Position numbers and translations under genes: made by a program. A stretch of 64,000 nt of DNA from Candidatus Neomicrothrix sp. UBA2517. Its GTDB lineage: Bacteria > Actinomycetota > Acidimicrobiia > Acidimicrobiales > UBA8592. The notes under the pieces were generated by a model that was not told where the DNA came from, ran no database searches, and saw nothing but the letters and a program-made list of their open reading frames with translations. Shown in pieces: positions 8,369 through 16,899 of this stretch; positions within the stretch are counted from its first letter, which is position 1, and the number at the start of each line of letters is the position of its first letter. The stretch spans positions 1-64,000 of the forward strand of contig DDNP01000029.1 in assembly GCA_002341185.1 (NCBI GenBank), read 5' to 3'.

Positions 8369-9514
8369 ATGACTATCAAAACTGAAGAAGTTTATGAAGC
8401 CCTTCAACCAGTTCAAGACCCTGAACTTAACAGAAGCATCGTTGAGCTCGGAATGGTTAAAAGTGTAACTATTGATCATGATCAGGTATCAATAGAAATA
8501 GCGTTGACAATAGCTGGATGTCCCCTTAAAGCAAAAATCGAAAGTGACATAACTGACGCACTTCTGGGCAAAAGTGAAATTAATTCAGTGAAAGTTAATT
8601 TTGGAGTTATGAACGATGAAGAACGAGCAAAAGTCCGTGAACTTGTTCATGGTGACCCAGCTTCAACAGCAGGATCACAGCCAGCTCATGGCCATGCAGA
8701 GGGGAGAGTCATTCCTTTCGCTGATCCTTCATGTAAAACAAGGGTCCTGCTTATCGCCTCTGGAAAGGGAGGAGTCGGCAAGTCTTCTGTATCTGCAAAC
8801 TTAGCCATATCGCTCGCTAACCGAGGAAAGAATGTAGGTATTGTTGATGCAGACGTTTGGGGATTCTCTATTCCTCGTATGTTGGGGATTGATCAACCTC
8901 CAACTGTTATTGACGATCTACTAATACCACCCCGTGTTCATGGGGTTAAGGCGATATCGATGGGTTTCTTTGCACGTGAAGATCAACCAGTTATATGGCG
9001 TGGGCCAATGCTCCACAAAGCGCTTGAACAATTCCTCACCGATGTTTTCTGGGATGATCTTGATTACCTGTTAATTGACCTACCACCTGGAACAGGCGAT
9101 ATCGCTCTATCCTTAGCTCAATTTCTGCCTCGTTCAGAGCTATATGTTGTTACAACCCCCCAACCAGCTGCTCAAAAAGTTGCTCAGCGAGCTGCTTTCA
9201 TGGCACAAAATGTAAATCTTGAAGTGAAAGGCGTAATTGAAAATATGTCTTGGTTCACTGGTGACGACAATAAACGCTATTACATCTTTGGGCATGGAGG
9301 TGGGAAGGATTTAGCTGACCGCTTAGAAGTTCCTTTACTTGGACAAATTCCACTTGTCCAAGAACTTCGAGAAGGCTCCGACTCAGGAAAACCGATAGCT
9401 GCCGTTAATCCTGATAGTGAAGCGGGAAGAATTTTTGCTGAAATAGTAGAGACCATTGACGTTGAACTTGCTCCAACTAGAAGATACAACGAAGGACTTA
9501 AGTTACTTCAATAG
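8369..9514 (+). CDS. mrp: Mrp/NBP35-family P-loop ATPase with N-terminal DUF59 domain
   Basis: This is a probable iron-sulfur cluster carrier or assembly ATPase. Residues 1-80 form a MIP18 (DUF59) domain (VQDPELNRSIVELGMV). Residues 126-370 form an Mrp-type ATPase with a deviant Walker A (SGKGGVGKSS, 131-140), a switch region (VDADVWGFSIP) and a Walker B with DLPPGTGD. The CxxC pair that binds the bridging cluster in ApbC and Nbp35 is missing: the region reads NMSWFTGDDNKRYYIFG. As far as I know this is usual in actinobacterial Mrp proteins. Length 381 residues; ATG start. Confidence 0.9.
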   Translation: MTIKTEEVYEALQPVQDPELNRSIVELGMVKSVTIDHDQVSIEIALTIAGCPLKAKIESDITDALLGKSEINSVKVNFGVMNDEERAKVRELVHGDPASTAGSQPAHGHAEGRVIPFADPSCKTRVLLIASGKGGVGKSSVSANLAISLANRGKNVGIVDADVWGFSIPRMLGIDQPPTVIDDLLIPPRVHGVKAISMGFFAREDQPVIWRGPMLHKALEQFLTDVFWDDLDYLLIDLPPGTGDIALSLAQFLPRSELYVVTTPQPAAQKVAQRAAFMAQNVNLEVKGVIENMSWFTGDDNKRYYIFGHGGGKDLADRLEVPLLGQIPLVQELREGSDSGKPIAAVNPDSEAGRIFAEIVETIDVELAPTRRYNEGLKLLQ

Positions 9515-9530
9515 AGAAGAGAGGATACAA

Positions 9531-9761
9531 ATGATCATACGAATAGGTGTAGGCGATACGGCTAAGGAGGTTCAACTTGAAATGGAGGAGGGTACAGATT
9601 TACCTGCACTCAAATCGCATATTGACAGTGTTATTGAAAGCTCTTCCGGAACCCTGTGGCTCAGTGACAAGGATGGAAGGGAAGTCGGAGTGCCTGCTGC
9701 AAAAATAACGTTTATAGATATTGGTTCACAGTCTGCTCCTAAAATTGGTTTCGGAGCCTAG
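9531..9761 (+). CDS. DUF3107 family protein
   Basis: The gene encodes a 76-residue acidic protein that matches the short actinobacterial DUF3107 family (starts IIRIGVGDTAKEV). Its function is unknown. The frame is open upstream to 9456, inside mrp, but ATG at 9531 follows a purine-rich ribosome binding site (GAAGAGAGG) and gives the family start. It lies 16 bases after mrp and 22 bases before the sensor kinase. Confidence 0.82.
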   Translation: MIIRIGVGDTAKEVQLEMEEGTDLPALKSHIDSVIESSSGTLWLSDKDGREVGVPAAKITFIDIGSQSAPKIGFGA

Positions 9762-9783
9762 GCATCCTATCTAGCTGTAGGTT

Positions 9784-11223
9784 ATGTCTAGTCTAAAGGG
9801 CTTAGAGCAACGGTTAAGCGAAGAAGAACTGGCTCATTTGTATGAACTGATTCGTTCGTGGGATCTTCTAGCGGACCTCTCATTTGCTGATCTTTTATTA
9901 TGCGTCCCGGAGAACAATGCACCTATTTCTCCATATGTTGTTGCTGCTCATGTTCGACCAACTACAAGCAGGAGTATTTATAGAACCGAAATGGAGGGAA
10001 AGGTCTTTCAATCGGGTGAACGCCCCTTGCTTGATCAGGCTCGAAAGACACTCCAAAGTGTTGACGGAGGGCTATTATCCCAGACTGATGTAGAGCGAAT
10101 AAGAACACTTAGTATCCCAGTCAATTACAAAGGTAAGGCCATAGCCTTGCTTTCCCGTGATTTCTCCCCTGATGATCAACGAATAGCTGGAGAATTGGAG
10201 ATGACCTACTTTTCGTTGTTCAGAAGGTTAGGGATAATGATTTCGCAAGGAAACTATCCGTTTAAAGGAATTGAAGCAGAAACTGAATTCACACCTAGAG
10301 TAAGTGACGGAGTTATCGAGTTGGATGCATCTGGCCAAGTTCAGTTTGCTTCGCCAAACTCAGTTTCAGTTCTTAGTAGGCTAAGGATTGCCCAAATAGA
10401 GGGGAAAAGGCTTGGAGTAGATGAGCTTAAATGCGATTCGATTCCTCTAATTTTATCAACTTGCCAACCTTATGATGATGAATTATCCGAACATGGCCAA
10501 ACCGTTGCGTTAAAGGGAATTCCTTTAATAGAAGGATCAGAATTAACTGGCGCACTAGTTCTTATACGCGATATTTCTGAACTGAGACGCAGGGATAAAT
10601 TAATAAGATCAAAAGACTCAACTATTGCTGAAATTCACCATCGCGTTAAAAATAACCTCCAAACAATATCGTCACTGCTTCACCTTCAATCAAGGCGATT
10701 AGTGGCACAAGAGGCGCAAGAAGCAATAAACGACTCAGTGCGACGCATACGTTCAATCGCTGTCGTTCACGAGATCCTCTCTCATAACCCCGAAGCTAGT
10801 GTTCGGTTTGATGATGTCATAAAGCCACTGGTACGCCTTGTCTCCGAGAGTCTCACAAACCCTGAAATTTCTATTAATTTTAAAATTGAAGGAGATATCG
10901 TTAATTTTCCAGCAGCAGAGACCACAGCTTTAGCAGTAATTTTGAATGAGCTACTACAAAACGCAATTCAGCACGGATTTTGCGAGTTTCTTCCCGATGA
11001 AAAGGCTGAAGTTATTATTCACTTCGGTTCAAAAGATGGGTTTTTCGAAATATCAGTAACTGATAATGGTAAAGGATTGCCAGAAAAATTCGCCGATAAG
11101 AGTTTCGGTCTCGGATTGACGATAGTAGCGAATCTGATTGAGGCAGATTTAGGAGGGAACATGCAACTGATTAAAAATACTCCATCTGGAACAATGGCAC
11201 TAATCCAAATACCTCACAATTAA
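9784..11223 (+). CDS. pdtaS: PdtaS-like cytoplasmic sensor histidine kinase
   Basis: The 479-residue protein has no membrane helix. It has an N-terminal GAF-like domain (about residues 20-150), a PAS-like domain (about 170-265), a HisKA_2 dimerisation region with the phospho-accepting histidine in EIHHRVKNNLQ (His285/286) and a C-terminal ATPase domain with N box (ELLQNAIQHG), G1 (DNGKGLP) and G2 (FGLGLT). This is the layout of mycobacterial PdtaS, whose partner PdtaR is an RNA-binding antiterminator. No pdtaR is in the window. The neighbouring whiB gene repeats the mycobacterial order whiB1-pdtaS, which supports the name. Confidence 0.88.
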   Translation: MSSLKGLEQRLSEEELAHLYELIRSWDLLADLSFADLLLCVPENNAPISPYVVAAHVRPTTSRSIYRTEMEGKVFQSGERPLLDQARKTLQSVDGGLLSQTDVERIRTLSIPVNYKGKAIALLSRDFSPDDQRIAGELEMTYFSLFRRLGIMISQGNYPFKGIEAETEFTPRVSDGVIELDASGQVQFASPNSVSVLSRLRIAQIEGKRLGVDELKCDSIPLILSTCQPYDDELSEHGQTVALKGIPLIEGSELTGALVLIRDISELRRRDKLIRSKDSTIAEIHHRVKNNLQTISSLLHLQSRRLVAQEAQEAINDSVRRIRSIAVVHEILSHNPEASVRFDDVIKPLVRLVSESLTNPEISINFKIEGDIVNFPAAETTALAVILNELLQNAIQHGFCEFLPDEKAEVIIHFGSKDGFFEISVTDNGKGLPEKFADKSFGLGLTIVANLIEADLGGNMQLIKNTPSGTMALIQIPHN

Positions 11224-11266
11224 AGCAAACTCTGATCTTTTAATTTGAAGAAATGAAAAGAGATGT

Positions 11267-11536
11267 TTAACCTCGGCGTTGCTTTCTGATAAGTCGTCTC
11301 TCTTCTTCTGATCTTCCGCCCCAAACACCATTATCCTGATTTGAATCAAGAGCATAATCTAGGCATTCCAGTTGAGACGGGCATCGTGAACACACATTCT
11401 TAGCTAAGGAAATTGCATCAAGTGCACTTCCGGTATTGCCAATAGGAAAGAATAGTTCAGGACTAGTATCTTTACAGAGAGCTAGTTCTCGCCAATCCCT
11501 CTGTCGATCATAATAAGGTAATGTTTGAATTGCCAC
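11267..11536 (-). CDS. whiB1: WhiB-family iron-sulfur transcription factor, WhiB1-like
   Basis: WhiB proteins bind a 4Fe-4S cluster and the main sigma factor. With the GTG start at 11536 the protein has 89 residues, with cluster ligands Cys21, Cys49, Cys52 and Cys58 (CxxCx5C) and the GVWGG turn at 70-74, followed by a basic tail (RRLIRKQRRG). I choose GTG 11536 because GGAGG lies just upstream; the frame also opens at GTG 11554. The text ELFFPIGNTG and the position beside pdtaS both point to WhiB1. Its leader holds a palindrome and a CRP-like site (see the separate entries). Confidence 0.9.
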   Translation of the reverse strand: MAIQTLPYYDRQRDWRELALCKDTSPELFFPIGNTGSALDAISLAKNVCSRCPSQLECLDYALDSNQDNGVWGGRSEEERRLIRKQRRG

Positions 11537-11569
11537 AGGCCCTCCGCAAAGCACTAAGCGACTCCATAA

Positions 11570-11587
11570 GGTTATTATTTAATAACC
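11570..11587. repeat. 18-bp perfect palindrome in the whiB leader
   Basis: GGTTATTA and its exact reverse complement TAATAACC are separated by TT. The palindrome lies 34 bases upstream of the chosen whiB start, so it could be an operator for a dimeric regulator or part of the mRNA leader. AT-rich palindromes also arise by chance in this genome, although an 8-bp perfect arm is uncommon. Confidence 0.55.
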
Positions 11588-11619
11588 CGTACTAGTAGAG
11601 GTTACACGTTTTCTTACTG

Positions 11620-11635
11620 TGTGACAAGTGGCACA
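11620..11635. promoter_or_regulatory. CRP-like binding site between whiB1 and the phosphodiesterase gene
   Basis: The 16 bases TGTGA-CAAGTG-GCACA match the CRP consensus TGTGAN6TCACA at nine of ten fixed positions. The site lies between two divergent genes, about 84 bases upstream of the whiB start and about 70 bases upstream of the start at 11706. In Mycobacterium tuberculosis the CRP homologue Rv3676 is known to control whiB1, which makes the match meaningful. No CRP gene is in the window, and binding is an inference. Confidence 0.5.
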
Positions 11636-11705
11636 TGAGGGTTATGTTAATTTTGTTCAATTTTTCTAACATCCTGAAATAGTGAATCGGGTAGGATAAG
11701 AACAT

Positions 11706-12395
11706 ATGATTGAGGTTTGCGCCCATAGAGGAGTTTGCTGCGATTCGAAAGAGAATACCCTTGATGCCTTTCGGGCAGCTATGACACAAAAGGCGGATTC
11801 AATTGAGCTAGATGTCTGGCTTACGACGGATAACCAACTGGCTGTTCATCATGACAAAGTTTGTCAGGGGATTGACATAGAAAGCGCATATTTCGCTAAT
11901 TTGCCTGATTTCATTCCTAATCTGAATGATGTATTGAGTACCTGTGGGACAATGCCACTAAACGTCGAACTTAAAACTTCACCCGAGACCCAAATTGAGC
12001 GCTTAGCTGTAAAAGCTATTGAGATAAATTCTGAATTGAGCCTAATAGACCCAAATATCAAGATATTAATATCTTCATTTGATATAAACGTTTTACAGAG
12101 TATCAGGAGACTTTCGCAAGAAATCAGAATTGGTTACCTTACTGGAAAGAAAAATTGGGTTGCTTCCGGCCTATTTAAAACTATTGCCGAGAATAACTTT
12201 CAAGCTGTTCACCCTCATTATCCACTAGTAACAAAAGAATTTATGCATGTCGCAAAAGATAACGACTTAGAGGTGAATGTTTGGACAGTTAACGATCAAG
12301 AAATTGCCAACACGCTTATTAATTTGGGTGTGGATTCGCTAATCACTGATGATGTGCAAGGTATTAGAACAGTGACCGAGACCTATCAATACTAA
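11706..12395 (+). CDS. Glycerophosphodiester phosphodiesterase
   Basis: The 229-residue protein hydrolyses glycerophosphodiesters from phospholipid turnover to glycerol 3-phosphate and an alcohol. It has the GDPD catalytic set: His-Arg near the N-terminus (CAHRG), the metal-binding ELDVWLT and the second histidine in VHHD, then late barrel motifs (VNVWTVND, SLITDDVQGI). There is no signal peptide, so it should be cytoplasmic, like UgpQ. It starts at ATG 11706 and meets the next gene tail to tail with only 10 bases between them. Confidence 0.88.
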   Translation: MIEVCAHRGVCCDSKENTLDAFRAAMTQKADSIELDVWLTTDNQLAVHHDKVCQGIDIESAYFANLPDFIPNLNDVLSTCGTMPLNVELKTSPETQIERLAVKAIEINSELSLIDPNIKILISSFDINVLQSIRRLSQEIRIGYLTGKKNWVASGLFKTIAENNFQAVHPHYPLVTKEFMHVAKDNDLEVNVWTVNDQEIANTLINLGVDSLITDDVQGIRTVTETYQY

Positions 12396-12405
12396 CTAGC
12401 TGGGT

Positions 12406-13869
12406 TTACCGAGGTGGAAGTTGGTCCTCAAAGAGCCACTGTTGAAAAAATAATTCAAGATCTTTATTCGCGTTATCTTCAAATGTTTCTATAAAGCCCT
12501 CTGGCGTGGCTGACTTACCACCGAAAGTTCTTACGTATTCCCTAAGGGATTGAAAAAATAATGGATCCCCCATTTCAAGTCGTAAAGCATGCAACGCCAT
12601 AGCCGGTCGAATATATACGGATGAGCTAAACAATGCCGTTGGACCTGGGTCGCCAGGACGGGGTTTTACATGAAATTCGTAACCTTGGTCAGAGAGACTG
12701 TAATAGTATTCAAAGAAAGATTCATCGATATTATAATTCGGGTTTACTTTCTCAAGATACAGCTGTTCGGCATATGTGGCTAAACCCTCGTTAAGCCAGA
12801 TATCGCTCCAGTCATCTAAAGTAATAAAATTTCCAAACCATTGGTGTGCAAGTTCGTGAGCTTGTATTTGTTGGTTTCCAACAAGGTCTTTACCGAAAAT
12901 AGATAAAGTCTGGGTTTCAAGTGCGTATCCAAGATTCTCATTTACTGCAAGGATTCCGTAGTCTCCAAATGGATAGGGGCCAAATAACTCTTCGAAAATA
13001 ATTATCATTGTTTCTAAATTGAGATTTTCTTGAGATGGGAATTGGACTCCTTCTTCTACCCAATGTCGGATTTGTATTTCATCAAAAGTCTGTTCAAACG
13101 TCTGAGAGAATTTTCCAATTGCAATAGTTGTTAAATAAGGTGCTTGTTCATGTTCTGTTTCGTACTCCCACGTTGTGGATTTCGCATCACTGCTTTTACT
13201 GACAAGGACTCCATTAGTTACAAAGCTTAAATCGGAAGGTAGGGTCATTGAAATATTGAAGTGAGCTCTATCTTTTGGGTGGTCATTTACAGGATGCCAA
13301 GCCTGACTGCTTGATGGCTCTCCAGCTACGAGAACGCCTCGAGCGCTATTAAACCAACCTCCTTCAAATGGGAATAAGGAATCGTTGATCAAACCAGGTG
13401 TGCCTTCATAATCTACTGTTATTGAAAAGTCAGTATTCTTAATCAACACTGAGGGGAAAACTACTGTCAACTCATTCTCCTCAACAAAGAATTGCAAATT
13501 AGCATCGTCCATTGACACAGACAGAACCTTCATTCCGCTTAGGTCGAGGTTCAAACTAAGCAAATTTATATTAGAAGTTCCATAAATCGTTGCGGAACCT
13601 GAAAGAAAGCGGAGATTAGGGTCCCATGTAAGCTGAAGATCATATTCCGTTACGTCATAACCTCCATTACCGAGCATAGGGAAGTATCTATCTCCTACTC
13701 CTGGATTACCGATCTCACCAATTACAGTTTCTTTATCCAGGTCAGCGCTTTGCGATACTGCTGGAGAAGGGGTCTCACTTTGACCTACTTGTGAACGTTG
13801 CCCACATGCAGGCGTTATAAAAAGTAGTAATAGTGAAATCGTTAGATATTTTCTTACTGATGGAATCAA
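12406..13869 (-). CDS. M1-family zinc metallopeptidase, lipoprotein
   Basis: The 487-residue protein begins with a lipoprotein signal peptide with lipobox cysteine at residue 22 (ITPAC), so it should be anchored on the outer face of the membrane. Residues about 70-250 fit the beta-sandwich of M1 aminopeptidases, and residues 338-361 hold the zinc site HELAH (His338, Glu339, His342) plus Glu361 in NEGLATYAE. The substrate-binding GAMEN motif is degenerate, reading GYALE at 314-318, with the glutamate kept. The C-terminal domain of full-length M1 enzymes is missing, as in shorter bacterial members. Confidence 0.86.
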   Translation of the reverse strand: MIPSVRKYLTISLLLLFITPACGQRSQVGQSETPSPAVSQSADLDKETVIGEIGNPGVGDRYFPMLGNGGYDVTEYDLQLTWDPNLRFLSGSATIYGTSNINLLSLNLDLSGMKVLSVSMDDANLQFFVEENELTVVFPSVLIKNTDFSITVDYEGTPGLINDSLFPFEGGWFNSARGVLVAGEPSSSQAWHPVNDHPKDRAHFNISMTLPSDLSFVTNGVLVSKSSDAKSTTWEYETEHEQAPYLTTIAIGKFSQTFEQTFDEIQIRHWVEEGVQFPSQENLNLETMIIIFEELFGPYPFGDYGILAVNENLGYALETQTLSIFGKDLVGNQQIQAHELAHQWFGNFITLDDWSDIWLNEGLATYAEQLYLEKVNPNYNIDESFFEYYYSLSDQGYEFHVKPRPGDPGPTALFSSSVYIRPAMALHALRLEMGDPLFFQSLREYVRTFGGKSATPEGFIETFEDNANKDLELFFQQWLFEDQLPPR

Positions 13870-13886
13870 GGACGTGTCAATGCTAA

Positions 13887-14822
13887 TTAGAGACCCACAA
13901 GATTCGGATTCGGTGTGATAAGTTTGAGCACCTTTGGGGCATAGCTAAATTCAAGACTGGTTACTTCACCTAAATAATCACCGTCAACTTGATAGGGGAA
14001 AGGCCTATGCCCTTCAACTATGAATGAGGATACATCGGGTCTGTAATCAATATAAGAGTAATTGTGGAATGCAGTGGAACCACGAATAGCGCTACTGACT
14101 AAGCCAAGCATTTTGTTAACGCTAAGGTTATTGATACTTATCGTCACGAGCTCCTGATCGAGGCCAGCATGAGGAGATAGTTTTAATGATTTACTCCCCA
14201 GGTATGTATACGGATCTGTGTTGAGGCAGATTGCAAACTTTGAGTTAGGTATCACTGATCCATCACTGTGCTTTAGCCTAAATACTGGTTTTTTGCGATC
14301 ATAATGCCTGAGCCAAGTATCTATAGCCGCGTAGACAAACAAGGCATGGCTCGCATATCTTTTGAGGCGCCCTCGCTTTTCAACTTCTGCAACCACGGCT
14401 GCATCAAATCCCATACCAGCATGAAATAGGAAATACCTTCCATTGACGCAACCTAAACCTACTAATTTAGGAGGATTTTTTTCCATAGTTTCAAGGAGAA
14501 TACCCGTTGCTTCAACAGGGTCATCTGGTAGCCCAAGCGTTCTTGCAAATACGTTTGTTGACCCCCCGGGAAGAACAGCAAGAGCCGTCTTGGAATTAAT
14601 AAGTCCGTTAGCGGCTTCGTTTAAAGTCCCGTCTCCTCCCAACACCACTACGAGATCAAAGTCATCTTCAACCGACTGCCTTGCTAACCGTGTTGCATGG
14701 TCTCGACGAATTGTCTCTGCAAGTATAACTTCATGGTCCGCTGCTAATGCCTTTTGAATAACGACGCGGGTCCTCGGAGTAACAGAGGATGCTGCAGGGT
14801 TAACAAGAAACATTATCTTCAC
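13887..14822 (-). CDS. Diacylglycerol/lipid kinase family protein
   Basis: This is a soluble lipid kinase of the DagK/YegS family. From GTG 14822 the protein has 311 residues and opens with MKIMFLVNPAAS, the usual family start. The frame is open to GTG 14867 and another start is possible at ATG 14813; no strong ribosome binding site decides between them. The nucleotide-binding motif GGDGTLNEAANGL and the following GGSTNVFARTLGLP are intact, and C-terminal segments resemble the YegS beta-sandwich domain (YQVDGDYLGE). It is 17 bases upstream of the M1 gene on the same strand. Confidence 0.85.
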   Translation of the reverse strand: MKIMFLVNPAASSVTPRTRVVIQKALAADHEVILAETIRRDHATRLARQSVEDDFDLVVVLGGDGTLNEAANGLINSKTALAVLPGGSTNVFARTLGLPDDPVEATGILLETMEKNPPKLVGLGCVNGRYFLFHAGMGFDAAVVAEVEKRGRLKRYASHALFVYAAIDTWLRHYDRKKPVFRLKHSDGSVIPNSKFAICLNTDPYTYLGSKSLKLSPHAGLDQELVTISINNLSVNKMLGLVSSAIRGSTAFHNYSYIDYRPDVSSFIVEGHRPFPYQVDGDYLGEVTSLEFSYAPKVLKLITPNPNLVGL

Positions 14823-14954
14823 AAACCCATTGTAGGAACTTTGTGCGCAAGCTGTGACTTTCCTCACATTCTTCAGTTATGGAATACATGAAAACCTGTT
14901 GTAAAGTTTAATTAACAATAAAGGCCAACAGAAGAGCCTTGAAAAGAAGGAAAC

Positions 14955-15728
14955 ATGAAAGTAGCAGTTTGCGTAAAGCAGATCCCCGATCCGGCTGATC
15001 CTGGGGCGATTGATCCAGAGACCAAAACACTCAAGCGGGATGTCAAGCTTATATTAGATGAGTCTGATTCCTATGGCGTTGAAATGGCGCTCCAATTAGT
15101 AGGAGAAGACGGGGAAGTCGTTCTAGTTTCAATGGTGCCCAACAACGAAAGAAATGGTCTCAACAACGCTCTGGCGATGGGAGCGGACAGTGCTATTCTC
15201 GTCAGTGACGATGCTTTGTCTGGTTCTGATGCTCTAAGTACAGCTAAAGTCTTAGCAGCTGCGATACAGAAAACAGAGCCCGACCTTGTTCTCGCCGCTA
15301 CAGAATCATCTGATGGCTATACAGGAACAGTTCCTGAGCAAATAGCAGAGCTTCTTGGTCTCCCCTCAGTTACCTTCGCAAAGGAAGTAACTGTTGTGGG
15401 GGAAAGTGTAGCCGTGAAAAGACAAACTGAAGATGGGTACGATGAGGTTGACTGCCCTCTACCTGCATTGGTTTCCGTTACCGCTGGAGTTGTTGAACCT
15501 AGATACCCGTCGTTCAAAGGGATAATGGCTGCAAAATCAAAACCAGTCGAACAATTCTCACTCGGTGATCTCGGAATTGAAACCACGACAGTGGGTTGGG
15601 CCGGTAGCCGACAAGAAATAGTTTCTATCGAGCCTGCGCCAGCGAGAGAAGCAGGGGAGATCGTTGAAGATGAGGGAGATGGCCATGAAAAGATCGTCAC
15701 TTTCCTCCAAGAAATGAAAGTTATTTAG
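14955..15728 (+). CDS. etfB: Electron transfer flavoprotein beta subunit
   Basis: EtfB with EtfA takes electrons from acyl-CoA and related dehydrogenases and passes them to the quinone pool. The 257-residue protein starts with MKVAVCVKQIPDP and has the ETF beta signature in VKRQTEDGYDEVDCPLPALVSV; the AMP-binding fold spans the first 200 residues. It has ATG 14955 behind a GAAGGA ribosome binding site, and etfA follows after 8 bases. Confidence 0.95.
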   Translation: MKVAVCVKQIPDPADPGAIDPETKTLKRDVKLILDESDSYGVEMALQLVGEDGEVVLVSMVPNNERNGLNNALAMGADSAILVSDDALSGSDALSTAKVLAAAIQKTEPDLVLAATESSDGYTGTVPEQIAELLGLPSVTFAKEVTVVGESVAVKRQTEDGYDEVDCPLPALVSVTAGVVEPRYPSFKGIMAAKSKPVEQFSLGDLGIETTTVGWAGSRQEIVSIEPAPAREAGEIVEDEGDGHEKIVTFLQEMKVI

Positions 15729-15736
15729 GAGGCATC

Positions 15737-16687
15737 ATGGCAAATATATGGATACACGCAGAAACAACAGAAGGTGTTGTCTCGACAATTACTTTGGAGC
15801 TTCTTGCTAAGGCGAGGGAGCTTGGAGACGTGACAGCTTTCCATGCGGGTTCTGACGCTGAACAAGCTGCCGTTGAATTGGGAGCACATGGAGCAAGCAG
15901 AATTCTCACAACTGGCGATTTAGATAATGGCCTCCCCGGACCAGCATTAGCTTCAGCAGTTGCTGCTAAGGCTTCAGAAGAATCCCCTCAAGCAATTTTG
16001 TTCGGTACTACCTACGGTGGTCGGGATGTAGCTGGACGGCTATCCGTTAAAATGGATGCGCCAGTGATTACCAATATTGTGGATCTTCTCGACGATGATG
16101 GTTTGACTGGAGTGGAACCGGTATTTGGAGGAACAACCAATGTTATGACTAGGTTCACGGGCGAAACAGCTGGAATATTCCTGATCCGTCCAAAGTCTTT
16201 CACGGCTGAAGAAGCTGGTGGTTCCCCAGCAACTGTGGAAACTTTATCAATTCCCGATTTAGGGACAACTGGTTCAGCTAAAATAACTAATCGTTTCGTT
16301 GAAGAGTCTGACGGACCGAAACTCGACGAAGCAGCAATAGTTGTTTCCGGTGGTCGGGGCCTTGGAGAAGCTGACAACTTTCAAATGATTGAAAATCTTG
16401 CAGGGAAACTTGGTGGGGCACCTGGTGCCTCTCGAGCCATTGTAGATGCCGGTTGGGTTCCTTACAGCTATCAAGTTGGGCAAACAGGCAAGGTTGTGAA
16501 ACCAGATGTATACATTGCAGCAGGCATTTCTGGAGCAACACAGCATATGGTTGGCATGAAAGGCTCTAAAACGATCATTGCCATAAATAAAGATCCTGAG
16601 GCACCTATATTTTCGATTGCAGATTTAGGTATCGTAGGAGATGTCCACAAAGTGCTACCGGCTTTGCTTGCAGCTATTGGGGACTAA
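15737..16687 (+). CDS. etfA: Electron transfer flavoprotein alpha subunit
   Basis: This is the FAD-carrying partner of EtfB. The 316-residue protein has an N-terminal Rossmann-like half and a C-terminal FAD domain (about residues 195-316) with the family blocks VSGGRGLG, GASRAIVDAGWVP, VGQTGKVVKPDVYIAAGISGA and AINKDPEAPIF. It lies directly after etfB behind AGGAGG. A small membrane protein gene follows 24 bases later. Confidence 0.95.
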   Translation: MANIWIHAETTEGVVSTITLELLAKARELGDVTAFHAGSDAEQAAVELGAHGASRILTTGDLDNGLPGPALASAVAAKASEESPQAILFGTTYGGRDVAGRLSVKMDAPVITNIVDLLDDDGLTGVEPVFGGTTNVMTRFTGETAGIFLIRPKSFTAEEAGGSPATVETLSIPDLGTTGSAKITNRFVEESDGPKLDEAAIVVSGGRGLGEADNFQMIENLAGKLGGAPGASRAIVDAGWVPYSYQVGQTGKVVKPDVYIAAGISGATQHMVGMKGSKTIIAINKDPEAPIFSIADLGIVGDVHKVLPALLAAIGD

Positions 16688-16711
16688 TTTTTAAGTGACA
16701 CCTGATGTAGC

Positions 16712-16855
16712 ATGAGTATTGCACTCAACCTTGCAGCTCTCTTACTTGTTATTGGAATTTCATGGTTTGGAGTTATTTGGCTAGCTGGTTTTTTTCATAA
16801 AGATGAAGAATCAGGAGTCGAACGAGACTCAAAACCGGGCGAAGACGGCTTTTAG
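16712..16855 (+). CDS. Small single-helix membrane protein downstream of etfBA
   Basis: A 47-residue reading frame from ATG 16712 to TAG 16853-16855. Residues 4-27 form one hydrophobic helix containing SWFGVIWLAGFF, followed by a short charged tail. I do not recognise the family. Its position between etfA and a terminator-like hairpin suggests that it is the last gene of the etf transcript, and it might anchor or partner an ETF-linked membrane enzyme, but that is only an inference from position. Confidence 0.5.
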   Translation: MSIALNLAALLLVIGISWFGVIWLAGFFHKDEESGVERDSKPGEDGF

Positions 16856-16869
16856 GTTGATTCAAGGCA

Positions 16870-16899
16870 AAAAAAAATTGCTTGGCTTCCCAAGCAATT
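16870..16899. terminator. Hairpin with A/T run between convergent operons
   Basis: A perfect 10-bp stem (16876-16885, AATTGCTTGG, pairing with 16890-16899) closes a four-base loop CTTC. It is preceded on the plus strand by a run of eight A from 16870, which gives a U tract after the stem for minus-strand transcription. It fits best as terminator of the 18957-17094 operon but could stop etf transcripts too, since the two operons converge here. The rest of 16856-17093 is AT-rich and holds nothing I can identify. Confidence 0.7.
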
